A DNA stretch of 64,000 nucleotides. Origin: Rosellinia necatrix. Its lineage: Eukaryota > Ascomycota > Sordariomycetes > Xylariales > Xylariaceae. The position numbers and the translations under genes are program-made. The notes below the pieces were generated by a model. It made no database searches. It was not told the origin of the DNA and saw nothing but the letters and a program-made list of their open reading frames with translations. The stretch is from the NCBI GenBank assembly GCA_021209875.1, contig JAGYVD010000004.1:3224001-3288000 (forward strand), read 5' to 3'. Of this stretch, positions 54,121-64,000 are shown in pieces; position 1 is the stretch's first letter; each line of letters starts with the position of its first letter.

Positions 54121-56427
54121 TTACCACACCTTCGAGGGATTGAACTCACAGTCATCATTCCTAATGAACTCACCATACATGACACCATGCAGATATGCGT
54201 GTCCGACTAGTTTGACATTCTTTAAAACCCCGTCGTCCGACGCATCCGGCTCCCTTGTGTGTGGGTCGGCGTGTTTGCGAAAAATGAACGGAACGTCTGT
54301 ACCTGCCACGAGACACACGACGTCGCCACGCCTGAGATCTTGTGGACCCATGCCTACAAGATTGCGGTCCTTGGTGCGGAATACGCGGCGGTTGCGGAAT
54401 AACTCGTTTGCCACCCAGGACACGCTCCCGATCTGCTGCTCCTGGTACTGCCAGAAGAGACGCGGATCATGGGCTTCCCACTCCGTGACCAGGCGTTTAC
54501 GCCTATCTTTCCCCTTTTTCTTGTCGTCTCCCATGCGCCGGTTCAACTGTTCGTCCATGGAGTCCGTGATGTCGACCCCTACGAGTTCCTCTCCCGGGAT
54601 GATGATATCGGCCTTACCGGCGTTATTGGCGCTGCTAACAGCTCCGCCCGACGTAAGCTGTCGGTAGAACGGGAATTCAGGGCTATCATGCATCTCGATA
54701 AATTGCCGGACTGCGGTATCTACATCTTGGATATCTGTGCCATTGATGACAGTCGTATTGTGTATCTGGACGGCGAGGCGCCCCTTCGCTGTGTTGCGGA
54801 AGAAGCTATCCTCCGGTCGCGTCTTTGACGGCTCAAAACTGATGTTGGAGGTTAGAGTGGCAAACCACTTGACAAACGCCCGGCGTAGATTCGGGAGTGG
54901 GATTTTATGGTCCCGCTCGAATATGTCAGCAATAAATGTGCGCATAACCGCGTCCATGCTTAGCTCCGAGGTCCCCGCGTAGTACCGTCCCAGATTTGTG
55001 ACCAGGTCGAAAATATGCCCTCTCGCATATTTTATCTGCGTAGGGAGGATCTCGGTGCCCGACTCACTGACTTGTACGATTTCGTCAATGCGAGCGATGA
55101 GAAGCGTAAGGGTGGCACCGAAAGTTAAAGCATGCGGTGATGGAATCTGTTCCGGTGATACCGGATCGTCTGAAGTATCTTTCGTCAAGATAAATTCACC
55201 GCTCACCGACCTCGCAGCGTGGAAGTGTGTGCACCCGTAATACCAGAATGGCTTTGGTTTCAACGAAACCCTTAGATCGGGAACCCAAGACGGTAGATCC
55301 GGCGTTTCCGCTGCGCCGCATGCGACGATGGATAAGGTATATGACCAACCCTTCTCCTTAGCTAGGATTACGGCGCAGTTGGCATAGAGCTTATGGAGGT
55401 TCGTCTTGCCGTCGATTGCGATAGCGCCACGGGTCAGCCGCTCACGCATCTCGGCATCCACAAGACCAAGAAGAGCAAATACCTTGTCTTCGGCGCGAGA
55501 AGCTTGACGGTCACGGCATAGGAACAGATAATCTCGAAACGACCAGACGGCGTGCCTTTTCGGATCGGTTTGCGCCCGCATCATGTGAGGAATGGCCCTG
55601 AAGCCCGACCCGCCTACTTCGGCCGGACTTACGGCGGTGGTGTGAGGAACCAGGTCACAGGCACTCATGGTACAGATGATACCCAGCAATTTGTCGGGCG
55701 AAATCTCGATGCCTCCTAGGTAGAAGATGAGTCTTCGTGCGAGGACGATCTCTTGTATCACCCATGACCTCTGAAAATAATCTCTATTTACCAAGCGAGC
55801 GAGGCTCATGATGTCACTCCCATCGAGGTAGCGCACGATCCTTAAAGGTGCCTTTCTCTTGTGCACCTTCCATATATCGAACTCGGTATCATACGGTTCA
55901 TACTCGGCTGGCATCTGTAGGACGTAGTCGATAGTTTTCTCGAAGGTGTATATGACGTTTCCTGTCTCGCCTAGCCAGACAAGCACAGCCTCGGCACCCT
56001 CGTAGATCTTCCCCATTATTCCCAACTGCCTAAGTTTCTCCTTGCGGACCACGGGGTCGTCTTCGTTCTGGTCGATGCAGATAGCATCGATCCATAGGGG
56101 TAGACCCCTCTTCTGGGCGCGTATGCGCACGAGGAACTCATACAGGTTCATGTGGATCTTCATGGCCTTGCCGTTGCAGAGTAGCAGCTTCATGTCTTCA
56201 TCAGCCTCCTGCTTCCCATATTCGGAGTACCTGTCCGGAAACAGGTCGGACAGCAGCTCGTGGTTATTGAGCATGTCTTTCCGCCACGAATACGAGACCG
56301 CTTCGTAGCGGAAGGTAGGACTACCATTTGGAGCAGTGATGGCAGCTAAATCGATATCACGTAGAGTGCATCGTAAAATGCTACCTTTACTGTCATTTTC
56401 GAGTGAGACTAGGCGGATTGCCAGCAT
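54121..56427 (-). CDS. HET-domain (heterokaryon incompatibility) protein
   Basis: Apparently intact cytosolic HET-domain protein, the class that triggers regulated cell death on fusion of unlike fungal cells. From the first in-frame ATG (56427) it is 768 aa. HET motifs are in order: YEAVSYSW (residues 41-48), LWIDAICIDQN (111-121), IYEGAEAVLVWLG (141-153) and RSWVIQEIVLAR. Then LPSWVPDL follows in the middle. The usual C-terminal block is VVCLVAGTDVPFIFRK with VGHAYLHGVMYGEF. No NACHT, NB-ARC or WD/TPR domain is present, so it is a stand-alone HET architecture. The frame stays open upstream to about 56495 without an ATG. A GCTAACTAAC..AAGCAG sequence there looks like a branch site and acceptor, so a short 5' exon is possible. 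The charged insert RRMGDDKKKGKDRRKRL lies near residue 620. Confidence 0.93.
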   Translation of the reverse strand: MLAIRLVSLENDSKGSILRCTLRDIDLAAITAPNGSPTFRYEAVSYSWRKDMLNNHELLSDLFPDRYSEYGKQEADEDMKLLLCNGKAMKIHMNLYEFLVRIRAQKRGLPLWIDAICIDQNEDDPVVRKEKLRQLGIMGKIYEGAEAVLVWLGETGNVIYTFEKTIDYVLQMPAEYEPYDTEFDIWKVHKRKAPLRIVRYLDGSDIMSLARLVNRDYFQRSWVIQEIVLARRLIFYLGGIEISPDKLLGIICTMSACDLVPHTTAVSPAEVGGSGFRAIPHMMRAQTDPKRHAVWSFRDYLFLCRDRQASRAEDKVFALLGLVDAEMRERLTRGAIAIDGKTNLHKLYANCAVILAKEKGWSYTLSIVACGAAETPDLPSWVPDLRVSLKPKPFWYYGCTHFHAARSVSGEFILTKDTSDDPVSPEQIPSPHALTFGATLTLLIARIDEIVQVSESGTEILPTQIKYARGHIFDLVTNLGRYYAGTSELSMDAVMRTFIADIFERDHKIPLPNLRRAFVKWFATLTSNISFEPSKTRPEDSFFRNTAKGRLAVQIHNTTVINGTDIQDVDTAVRQFIEMHDSPEFPFYRQLTSGGAVSSANNAGKADIIIPGEELVGVDITDSMDEQLNRRMGDDKKKGKDRRKRLVTEWEAHDPRLFWQYQEQQIGSVSWVANELFRNRRVFRTKDRNLVGMGPQDLRRGDVVCLVAGTDVPFIFRKHADPHTREPDASDDGVLKNVKLVGHAYLHGVMYGEFIRNDDCEFNPSKVW

Positions 56428-57364
56428 CCCTGGCGTGTCATCTAGCCTGGAGTGGACAAACACATCTTCGATGCCTTGCTTACGTGACTGGACTGCTTGT
56501 TAGTTAGCTCTCCCTTTCATAGACATAAATCAATATTTTTCAGGGTCTTGCTGCACTAACAAATAACTCCTCCTTTGCCCAACGAGATATTCTGTGGATG
56601 GGATTCATGGAGATAAAAAGGAATGTGTTCAACTACCCAGAACCTGTTTGGGAGGTAAGATTGTAAGGTTTTAAGGGGTTAGAGCGCGCCTTTAGGGCAA
56701 CGAGGGGCTATATGACCGGCTAGTCTAGCTATAAGCGCATTAAGCGCCTTTGTTGCATAACCGAGTTTGCTTGGGACATAAGATTAGGTATAACATGGAG
56801 GTACGTAACGCAGCCAGTGCACCAGTTATAAGGACATCAAAGTGACCAAAGATGCAACACAACGTCTGTGTATACTACCTACCACAGTACGCTACCCATC
56901 AAACATGCTCGCCTATCAAATATACTAACTGCTAAATTAATAACATTTTTTGCCCCTATTCATTTCTTTCACCTATTACGCCACCACGTTAGGCGAGAGG
57001 GGAGCATTTAGCGATACGACGAAAGAACTGCAGAATATCATACTAGAAAAAGGTCGTCTGCGATCAAGGGCAAGCCAAGATTGAAAACTATGTAAAAATA
57101 TAACTGGTGATGATGCAAAAGAATGTCCGGGGTAATTAATGTTTTTCAAACCAACCATTACGTGACGAAAAAAACAGTCTGGAATGAAGCAATGATTGTC
57201 TAGATAAAACCACCCTTGCTCCTCTACCAATGGGCCTGCCACGATGATCTAATGTGGGGGGAACTACACAGCAAGTACAAAACCCCCTCGACAGGAGCGC
57301 AGGGGGAGAGACTGGGTTGTTTTACAAGATGCTCATGAGACCTAGGCCAAATCCCTGTACGTTT
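56428..57364. other. Intergenic region
   Basis: May contain a small 5' exon of the HET gene near its left edge. Otherwise AT-rich with no supportable frame. Confidence 0.45.
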
Positions 57365-58048
57365 TCAATCGAACCCAGGCTCTTTCCACCATCGGTGCGG
57401 ATAGCACCTCACCGTGAGCACGCCGGCGCCCCGGAGCGTCCCGGCCCAGGAATCCGGGACCTGGCCGTACAGGCAGACGAGGCGCAGGGCGGGCAGGGCG
57501 CGGATAGCGGCCAAGAACTCGCCCTCCTTCTTCTCGTCGCGGCGGGCGGCCCAGGCAGCGACGGCGGTGGGCGGTGAGGGCCGCGGGGCCCAGTCGACCA
57601 CCAGCTTCTCCAGGCCGGGCATGCGGGCGAGGGCGCCGGCGAGGAAGCCCAGCCAGGCGTTCCAGTTGGCGTGCTCCATGTCGACGACGAGGACGAGCCG
57701 GCGCAGGCGCTCGAAGCGGCAGACGCCGTGGGCGGCGATGCCGACGCGCCGCTGGCTGCGCGCCCCGTGCAGGTGCACGCGCAGGGCGGCGGTGGTGTGC
57801 ACGCGCGGGCCGAGCTCGCCGTACGCGCGCTTGCACGCGAGCATCAGCGGCGGCAGCGCCGTGGCGTGCGGCGCCGCGGCGTCCAGGTACGTGTGGATCG
57901 GGCGCAGGCTGTCGGCGAAGTCCTCGTGCGCGAAGGACAGGAGGTAGTCGTAGATGCGGCAGCGAACCTCGAACGGCAGCGCCGCGAAGAGAGCAGAGCC
58001 CGGCTGCTGGTGGGAGGGGGGATCTGGGACAGGTGAGGCGGCCGCCAT
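57365..58048 (-). CDS. 2EXR/F-box-like protein
   Basis: Single-exon protein of 227 aa from ATG 58048. The N-terminal segment SALFAALPFEVRCRIYDYLL (residues 18-37) is the pattern of the fungal 2EXR / F-box-like motif (LPxEIRxxIYxYLL). A conserved LMLACKRAYGEL follows, then alternating strand-helix blocks: FERLRRLVLVVDMEH, LARMPGLEKLVVDW, LRALPALRLVCLYGQVPD. Such proteins may act as substrate adaptors in ubiquitin ligases or have other scaffold roles; this is inference. The C-terminus YPHRWWKEPGFD is complete with a stop. GC content at third positions is very high, like the dehydrogenase and Zn2Cys6 genes and unlike its direct neighbours. Confidence 0.82.
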   Translation of the reverse strand: MAAASPVPDPPSHQQPGSALFAALPFEVRCRIYDYLLSFAHEDFADSLRPIHTYLDAAAPHATALPPLMLACKRAYGELGPRVHTTAALRVHLHGARSQRRVGIAAHGVCRFERLRRLVLVVDMEHANWNAWLGFLAGALARMPGLEKLVVDWAPRPSPPTAVAAWAARRDEKKEGEFLAAIRALPALRLVCLYGQVPDSWAGTLRGAGVLTVRCYPHRWWKEPGFD

Positions 58049-59060
58049 GGTGGTCGAGAGGTAAGCTGCCTAATACGTCGCCTCGATGACCTCTATCGAC
58101 CTACTGTCTTCTGGGCCATGTTAGGCATGTACTATGTATACCCTCACCCTCAATAGCCGTTGCTGTAGATCGGTAGATGTGTACCTAGATCCAGCCCTAC
58201 CGGTATTTGTTGACGTACGATCAAAGAATCACATCACTTACTTGATAGAGGTAATGAGGTGTGTATGTGTGTGTGTGTGTGTGCTAAGATGCAGGCACTA
58301 AATTCACTACAAGACAAGGCCAACACTAATAGGTACCTAACGTGCCACCTAAAGAAACTAGCGTACAGTGGTATTGTCGCCGTGGTAGTGTCGCCGCGGT
58401 GGTGTAACTGGAGAAATGGGGATTGGGCGATGGGCTAGTTAAGTTTAATCAATGTAAGCACCGAGCATGCACGGGGAACTAACAAATGTTTCCAATATTT
58501 TCGATCTACCCACCTACATACATGTACCTACATACATGTACCTACATATGTATGTATTATCATCCCCTGTCCACTTAGATACCCAACCCACGCCGTCATC
58601 CTGGGTTTCCACATTATATTTCCTTGTGGTGTAGTCAATGGGAAATAAGACAGCAAAGCAAACCTCCTACACCGAGGTCAAGAGCGACAACCACAGCAAG
58701 GATATTTCGGCCTAGTCATGATGGCTTTACCCAAATAGGATACATAATCCCACAGTTAGTGTAGTGTAGTGTAGTGGTTCGGTCTCGGCCTCTGGCAGCT
58801 GTTGCTACAGGCGTCAGACCCAGCTCCGTGGAGATGGGATGCTCGGGTTCGTGGTAGCAGAACGTTTGTGTCACGAAGCAGCCCGTTTCGTGGGACGTCA
58901 AGGCCACTGAACACGTATGGACTTGATCTGTGTATCTGTGTGTGGATGGATCTCCATATGTACACTTCACTACACTACACTACATTACACTACACTTCGA
59001 CGGAACCACTTCGACGGAACCACTTAGACCTAGACAACCCGGCCGGGACGACAACTGGCC
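58049..59060. other. 1 kb spacer with microsatellites and an inverted repeat
   Basis: Holds a (GT)n tract (58.26-58.28 kb), ACATACATGTACCT repeats (58.51-58.56 kb), and an inverted pair of GTAGT/ACTAC repeats. No gene seen. Confidence 0.6.
58757..58984. repeat. Inverted repeat of TAGTG / CACTA units
   Basis: TAGTGTAGTGTAGTGTAGTGG at 58757-58777 is matched in reverse complement at 58968-58984 (CACTACACTACACTACA), giving a 17-bp stem with a loop of about 190 bases. Two tandem copies of CGACGGAACCACTT follow at 58997-59025. Confidence 0.8.
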
Positions 59061-59708
59061 ATGTCATCCTTTGAATCCATCCCGTGGTGTGCCACGCTCC
59101 TCCAAAAGCCCGGCGTGGTCGCCTTCACGCCCACGGCTCGCTCGCCCGCCAGACCGGACGGGCGTTTCCCATCACAAGATCAGCTCTTCAAGACAAGCCT
59201 CCATACCAGCAATACGGTTCCGGACTACCTTGGCTTTTACCAGTCCCCCTTCTCCGATGCCACTCGTCTGACGTTACTCCCCACCGAGTCGACGGAGGCG
59301 GGGCCACAGCTTCTCATTAATGCCCTGTCGCTGCTGATCGACCTTCGCCCGGGCCTCAATGGGTTCAATGGCACCGTTCACGGCGGCTTGATATCATGCC
59401 TGATTGACGAGGCCATGGGCTGCCTCCTCTACATCAACGCCGAGGCCCAACGCGAGATGTTAGCTAAAGACACAACCATCCCAGGACATATCTTCAATAT
59501 AGCCGGGGCAGGTCCTATCTTCACTGCCGGCATGAATGTCAGGTTCTTGAAGCCCATTGCGACCCCGCAAGTAGTGATCGCAACAGCGACCTTTGCCAGG
59601 ATCGAAGGGAGGAAGCTCTTTTTGACCTATGACATCAAGAGCGGCCAGGGTGCCGGGTTTGCGAGTGGTGACGGTATATGGATCTCTGCACAAAAAACGA
59701 AGCTGTGA
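59061..59708 (+). CDS. Hotdog-fold thioesterase (4HBT/PaaI-like)
   Basis: Single-exon protein of 215 aa from ATG 59061, probably an acyl-CoA thioesterase. The hotdog core is clear: NGTVHGGLISCLIDEAMG (residues 103-120), where the HGG turn precedes the long central helix carrying the catalytic acidic residue. Next comes TAGMNVRFLKPIATPQVVIATATF, with the strand pair typical of the family, then GRKLFLTYDI and a final ASGDGIWISAQ strand. The N-terminal 60 residues (SIPWCATLLQKPGVVAFTPTA) match the extension seen in fungal members. Substrate cannot be read from sequence. There is no N-terminal membrane or secretion signal. Peroxisomal C-terminal SKL is absent (ends QKTKL). The gene stands alone with its own promoter downstream of an inverted repeat. 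Confidence 0.92.
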   Translation: MSSFESIPWCATLLQKPGVVAFTPTARSPARPDGRFPSQDQLFKTSLHTSNTVPDYLGFYQSPFSDATRLTLLPTESTEAGPQLLINALSLLIDLRPGLNGFNGTVHGGLISCLIDEAMGCLLYINAEAQREMLAKDTTIPGHIFNIAGAGPIFTAGMNVRFLKPIATPQVVIATATFARIEGRKLFLTYDIKSGQGAGFASGDGIWISAQKTKL

Positions 59709-60240
59709 GGGACAAGCCAATTCGGCCAGTCTGTGTCACATCCACCTGCTTGCCCGTCATTCAATCAGGCAGTACAAACTTATTTTTTTTGTTCCCCCTC
59801 TTGTTTGCTTGTTTGTTTCGTCACGGGATATGCATTGGTAGGTAATTGGTATCAGAGACCAATCGGGGCCACCGTGCGACAAGTCAATAAAATTCTCCCA
59901 CGGCCCAGGTTTTCCTTCCATTCACCAGGTCGGTCTTTCTTCCATTCACCAACTGAAGACCTCGATTTTAGAATGGTAGGATAAATAGTATAAATAGTAT
60001 AAATACAATGCCTCGTACCTTCTACATCTTTTCTTTCATAAAGTCTACGATACCATACTTCTACCTACCCTACCCATCCCTCTAGTGCGGCCAAATTCCC
60101 AGGAGGAAGCAAGCTCCCAGTCAAGATTATTGACTACCTATCCTATACCTTACTTGGGTATCAACTCAGTTGACACGACGAACGATACACATTCTTTATC
60201 GCCCTTTTATTTCCCCCTCAAAGCGCACCCACCGCTCAAG
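59709..60240. other. Intergenic region and F-box gene promoter
   Basis: Contains a direct repeat of TTCCATTCACCA (59.92-59.96 kb) and a triple TATAAATA element (separate entry). No gene seen. Confidence 0.55.
59981..60006 (+). promoter_or_regulatory. Triple TATAAATA-like element
   Basis: Three overlapping copies of ATAAATAGT at 9-base spacing about 240 bases upstream of the F-box gene start. It is probably its TATA region. Confidence 0.4.
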
Positions 60241-61980
60241 ATGGAACAGCTTCCAACCGAGATCCTCCTTTGCATCATCTCCAAGGTACTTCTTTCATTT
60301 GTAAGTAGCATAACTGCTCGCTAATATCATTACAGTTGGATTGGAAAAGCACGGTCTGCCTTCTCAAGGTCTCGAAGAGCCTCTATCACGTTGTGTTCCC
60401 CTCCATATATAGGTCGCTTCCCATCCGACTTGACGCCACAGATGTTGTTGCCGCACGTCTAAGGCTTCATAATATCAACCTTCGCCATGTTCAATATACG
60501 AAGCATATATCTCTCAACGTGCCTTATATCCTACGTCTATGGAACCGTGTGATTCGCTGCGACCCGAATGACAATGGGCTCATGGCATCACCTCGATCCC
60601 CACCGCCCGATGTTCCCAAATTCAAGTGTGATCTCCTGGTCAACTCGATAGACGATAACTGCCTCCGCAGTTTCAGGTATGTAGTGAAATCACAAGAAAC
60701 CCATGATCAACGCTTTCTTACATACTCCAGTTGGAACGTGGGAACCAACTGCCCGGACGTAATTGATCTGGATGGAATTTGGTCGGCACTAGGAAGAAAA
60801 ACCAGGCTCAATGCGATATCCATCACCACCATCCATGCCTGCGAACTATATAGAATCGAGCCCATTAGCCCCGTTCACCTCCCGGCGCTGGAGTCTTTCA
60901 CTTGGAAATCGCCATCGTCTTGCTACGGATTCGGATGGATGCGAGACTGCATCGCGATGCACAGGAAACAATTGACTACCCTCGTCGTTGGTGTTTTTGA
61001 TTGGCACACGTCAATGGAAGACAGGGCCGACAGACCAGAGACACCATTCACAGACCCGGACTTTTTCGCAAATGATATACTAGGAATCGAACCGGACAGG
61101 GAGGCTTCTCGCAATCTTTTGCCACGTCTGGAAACATTTTCCCTGACCAGAGTGCCGTTCTCTTTGTACACCCGGCAAATGACCTCCTATCTGAATATAT
61201 CTCATCTTATCTCCTTAGAACTGTGGGAATGCAGATACGCCCCCGACCTCCTACTCTGCGTCGTTGAATCCCAACAACCCACGAGACTACGGAAGTTTAC
61301 GTTCTGTTCCATCCATTCGGCAAATTTAAAACCTAATGAGGTTGAAGCGGGCTCACATTCCCTATCGAGTTTTCTCCTGTCTTTCAAGGGTTTGGATACG
61401 GTACGGCTGCTACTTCCCAGGTACACTGACCCGAAGAGAAGTGTTTGGGAAGGGTTACTGAATCACTCTGCCACACTAAAGTATTTGACTGTCCAGGGTG
61501 AAACAGAATATAACTTCGCCATGAACCCAGAGATATTTACTTTGTGCAGAAGCCCGTCCCTTATCGGCTTTGGGATCAATGCACAGCCAGGGGAGCTTGT
61601 AAGTAAAACCACACGTTGACATCACATGCAATCACCACCCCAAGGCTAATATTGTTTCCCTTACGGCATAGCTCAGGGTATGGACGACGCAAAGCGAAAA
61701 GCCAACTTTTAAAGCCTTACATATAACGCCAATACGGAAACTCACTCGTCGTCAGAGATGGAACGAATATGGGTCCGTCCGACCATATGTTCCCTGGGTA
61801 TTCGGCCCTGATGGCCTCCGGACAGTATTTACCTTGGCCATTGAAAATACAGTTTTTTTCCGAAACTCCAAGCGCCGGCGCAATTTTACCCAACAAGAGA
61901 GCGACAACGAATATATTTTATGGGATTTGGAGGATTATACAGATCCTGATTCATCTGTGTATCACAACGAGCCCTCCTAG
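60241..61980 (+). CDS. F-box protein
   Basis: Structure is join(60241..60285, 60336..61598, 61672..61980), 538 aa. Exon 1 is the F-box start MEQLPTEILLCIISK. The intron (GTACTT donor, CTAAT branch, TTACAG) joins it in phase to LDWKSTVCLLKVSKSLYHVV, completing the SKP1-binding F-box. The remainder is a leucine-rich, LRR-like body without clear repeats (HISLNVPYILRLW, LPALESFTWKSP, LPRLETFSLTRVPFSL, HLISLELWECRYAP, FKGLDTVRLLLPR, ATLKYLTVQGE). The third exon adds FKALHITPIRKLTRRQRWNE and VPWVFGPDGLRTVFTLAI and ends at TAG 61978-61980. By family it would be an SCF ubiquitin-ligase adaptor; the target is unknown. A GTAAGT at 60301 would imply a 35-nt intron, too short, so I prefer the upstream donor. 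Confidence 0.88.
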
Positions 61981-62617
61981 GTATCTCTAATATTCAACCT
62001 AAAGACGAGCATCTCCCCCCGTCCTTTGGCAATGCACCCAAGCAGAAGGCAGTCGGAATGCCATCGTGGGGTAAAGGCCCATAGGCAAGAGCTGCCCAGT
62101 GGTTATCTTCATGCATTGTACGTTAGTAGAATACCTAACTTAGTTCGCATTCATATTCTTAGGAAAGCTTTAGAACCGACGGCGAAGGGGTATCCCCTCG
62201 CAATAACACAAAGTTAGCAACAATCACTGGAAAACTGATATCATATTCAGCGCTTTATAGCGTAACATAGTGATGTGACGTCCAAGTATGATTATATCCA
62301 TGCCCAAACGATTCAATATGTATACGCAGAATGGAAATTCGAATATCGACGGCGAATTTAATAAAAATATACCGACACGAAGCAAATGACATCGCTAATC
62401 CCCCACATGTCATTGGCCGTGGCCTCCCTTTTTGGCGCCGTGTCGCAAGTCTCATGCTGGACTCTGAGCTGAAACGAACCATAAACGCTTGTCCAGCCAC
62501 TGATAAGCAAGTGCACAGAACCTCCTGGCAAAAAAAGCCCAGCAGGCCGACTGCCTGAGAGTGCAAATGATGCCGGTCGAGCCCGTAGGGCCGTTGTCGT
62601 TGTCCATCCATCCGCTA
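61981..62617. other. Intergenic region
   Basis: 3' flank of the F-box gene and of the minus-strand gene at the right edge. No supportable gene. Confidence 0.5.
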
Positions 62618-64000
62618 TTATACACATCTGATTCCTTCGTCTATCGGAAGGGCGCGCCTCCTCCCTTTTCCTTTTACGATATACAAATACACGGGAGATT
62701 GGGCCGGCCCCTTCCCGCATTTTGCTTCCGGGGAAAAAAAAGAAAAGAAAAAAAAAAAAGTTAACCCATCCCCTGCGGGTGGAGGGCGGCCCCCCAGGAC
62801 GTAGGTCGCGGACCGGAAGTAGTCCTGCATCCTGCCCATGGCGATCGGGTTGGCCATGACGGCGGCGGCGGGGTGGTGGTAGTGGTAGTGGCGGGCGGGA
62901 TCGGGATAGGGGTAGGGATCGGCCCAGCCGCCGGGCTCGGACTCGTCGAAGACGCCCGAGTCCGGCCTCGTGAGCGCCGTGTCGAAGCTCGGCCGCCGGC
63001 TGCTGCCGGCCTTGGAGCCGAGGCCGAACGACACGGCCGAGTCGCGCTGCGCGTCGTGGTTCCTCGACCGGCGGCCGCACTCGCGGCAGTGCTCCTCGCG
63101 GTACGGTTTCGTGGCCGGCGTCGGCGTCGGCGTCGGCTCCGGATCGGTCTGCATGCTGGCGTCCCTGTAAGCGGGCTTCTGGTGGCGCACGGGGGCGGCG
63201 GTGGCGGCGGCTGCGGCGGCTAACGGCGAGCTCGCGTTATTCCCCCCGTTGACGCTCTTCTCCCGTGTCGGCCCCGAGGCGTGGTAGGGCCGGGGGGCAT
63301 CGCCGTCGCGGGCTTTGGGTGGCGCGGCGGGGTCGGGGTCGGGCTTGGGAGTAGGCTGCTCTCTCAGCACGCCGAGCTCCCAGGGGAGCGTGGTGTCGAT
63401 GCTCCGCGGGCGTATGGGGGACGGCGACGACGCGGACCCCCCGCGCCGCCGCAGGGCCACGGGGACGGCGGGGCCGAGGCGCGGTTTATCTATCGAGGGC
63501 GCCCGGGCGTGGTGGCTCAGGAGCGGCCTCAGCTGCTGCTGCCGCCTCGGCCCGCCCTGCTCCCTCGACAGAGTGGCCGGGAGCGTGCTGGACCGCGGGC
63601 GCTCCAGGCTCTCCTCGAAGTCGCGGCCCCTGCTCAGGCGCCGCTGGTGCGTCGACGATAGATTGCCGTCGTGGAAGGTGAGGGAGCGCCGGAGCTGCTT
63701 GAGCGCCACGCTCGGGCTCTCGTTTCTTATCTCGCCGTTCTTGTCAGAGGCCCAGAAGGCATCGTCACTGAGTAGTATTACTTGTAGCGTCTCAAAGTCT
63801 CTCGTCGTGCCATCCGCCGGGCATAGCCATTCTTGTAATCGCGTTGGAAGCCCATGTGACCCTTAGTTTAACAGCGGGTTAGTCAAGCCTCGGCGTATCT
63901 TCCAAAAGAGCCCGACTCACGTTGTCTATACTCCCCCGAGTTGGTCTTCCAACATATATAGTGCCTACCCGAAGTCCCGAGAGCCGTCACGACTAGCTCA
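62618..64000 (-). CDS. Conserved fungal protein, 5' end outside window
   Basis: Minus-strand gene entering from the right edge. An upstream exon (about 63922-64000) reads TSGRHYICWKTNSGEYRQ. It is followed by an intron with a GTGAGT donor, a CTTGACTAAC branch and an ACTAAG acceptor. The next exon continues in phase RSHGLPTRLQEWLCPADGTTRDFETLQVILLSDD and then AFWASDKNGEI. This block, W-SGEYRQRSHGLPxRLQEWL, is one I associate with an uncharacterised protein widespread in ascomycetes. After it the chain is disordered, Arg/Pro/Ser/Ala-rich. It contains a CRECGRRSRNHD cysteine pair and a YHYHHPAAAVMANPIAMGRMQDYF segment. The frame stays open to a stop at 62618. The last 45 residues, translated from a poly-A/T-rich stretch (FFFFFSFF), are doubtful, so the true 3' end may lie near 62790 after an intron I could not place. 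Confidence 0.7.

Noticed and set aside
60301..60335. 35-nt intron in the F-box gene using GTAAGT at 60301
   Set aside because: Below the usual minimum intron size; the GTACTT donor at 60286 gives a 50-nt intron in the same phase.
1..64000. tRNA or rRNA genes
   Set aside because: I looked for GTTCRAATC-type T-arms with matching acceptor stems and found no convincing candidate by eye.

Overview
The window is nuclear DNA of a filamentous ascomycete (Pezizomycotina, probably Sordariomycetes; the class is an inference). Support comes from short GT..AG introns with CTAAC/CTAAT branch sites, HET-domain genes, a Zn2Cys6 regulator, DUF1996 and 2EXR/F-box families, an ABCC pump and gene-poor spacers full of TACC/GGTA microsatellites. 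No bacterial, viral, CRISPR, rRNA or tRNA feature was recognised.

Layout. 1-4.7 kb: decayed copies of an MFS transporter, a CYP58-like P450 and a BBE-type FAD oxidoreductase, the debris of a secondary-metabolism cluster. 4.7-9.6 kb: gene-poor spacer. 9.6-17.4 kb: an intact ABCC multidrug pump, convergent with a GC-rich Zn2Cys6 factor. 18.2-26.6 kb: an accessory island with a HET-family gene broken by one stop, an AAA+ ATPase relic, a small NTF2/SnoaL-like gene, a frameshifted proline-iminopeptidase-like hydrolase and a small secreted cysteine-rich protein. 27.6-41 kb: mainly housekeeping or conserved genes: S-adenosylmethionine decarboxylase, the cytosolic Fe-S scaffold CFD1, a DPW-rich disordered protein, a 4-TM protein and a small cysteine-containing protein. 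40.6-49.0 kb: a secreted DUF1996 protein, a single-pass surface protein with a glutamine-rich tail, and a D-2-hydroxyacid dehydrogenase. 51.5-56.5 kb: a 667-aa membrane protein convergent with an intact HET-domain gene. 57.3-64 kb: a 2EXR/F-box-like protein, a hotdog thioesterase, an F-box protein and an edge-truncated conserved fungal protein.

Working together. No complete biosynthetic pathway is present. The plausible functional pairs are the pump with the neighbouring regulator, and the membrane protein with the HET protein; both rest on position only. The most unusual intact genes are the surface protein with a prion-like tail and the secreted 8-cysteine protein. Exon structures given here were built by hand from splice signals and codon phase; where phases close exactly I treat them as well supported. 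Functions of unnamed families are not claimed.
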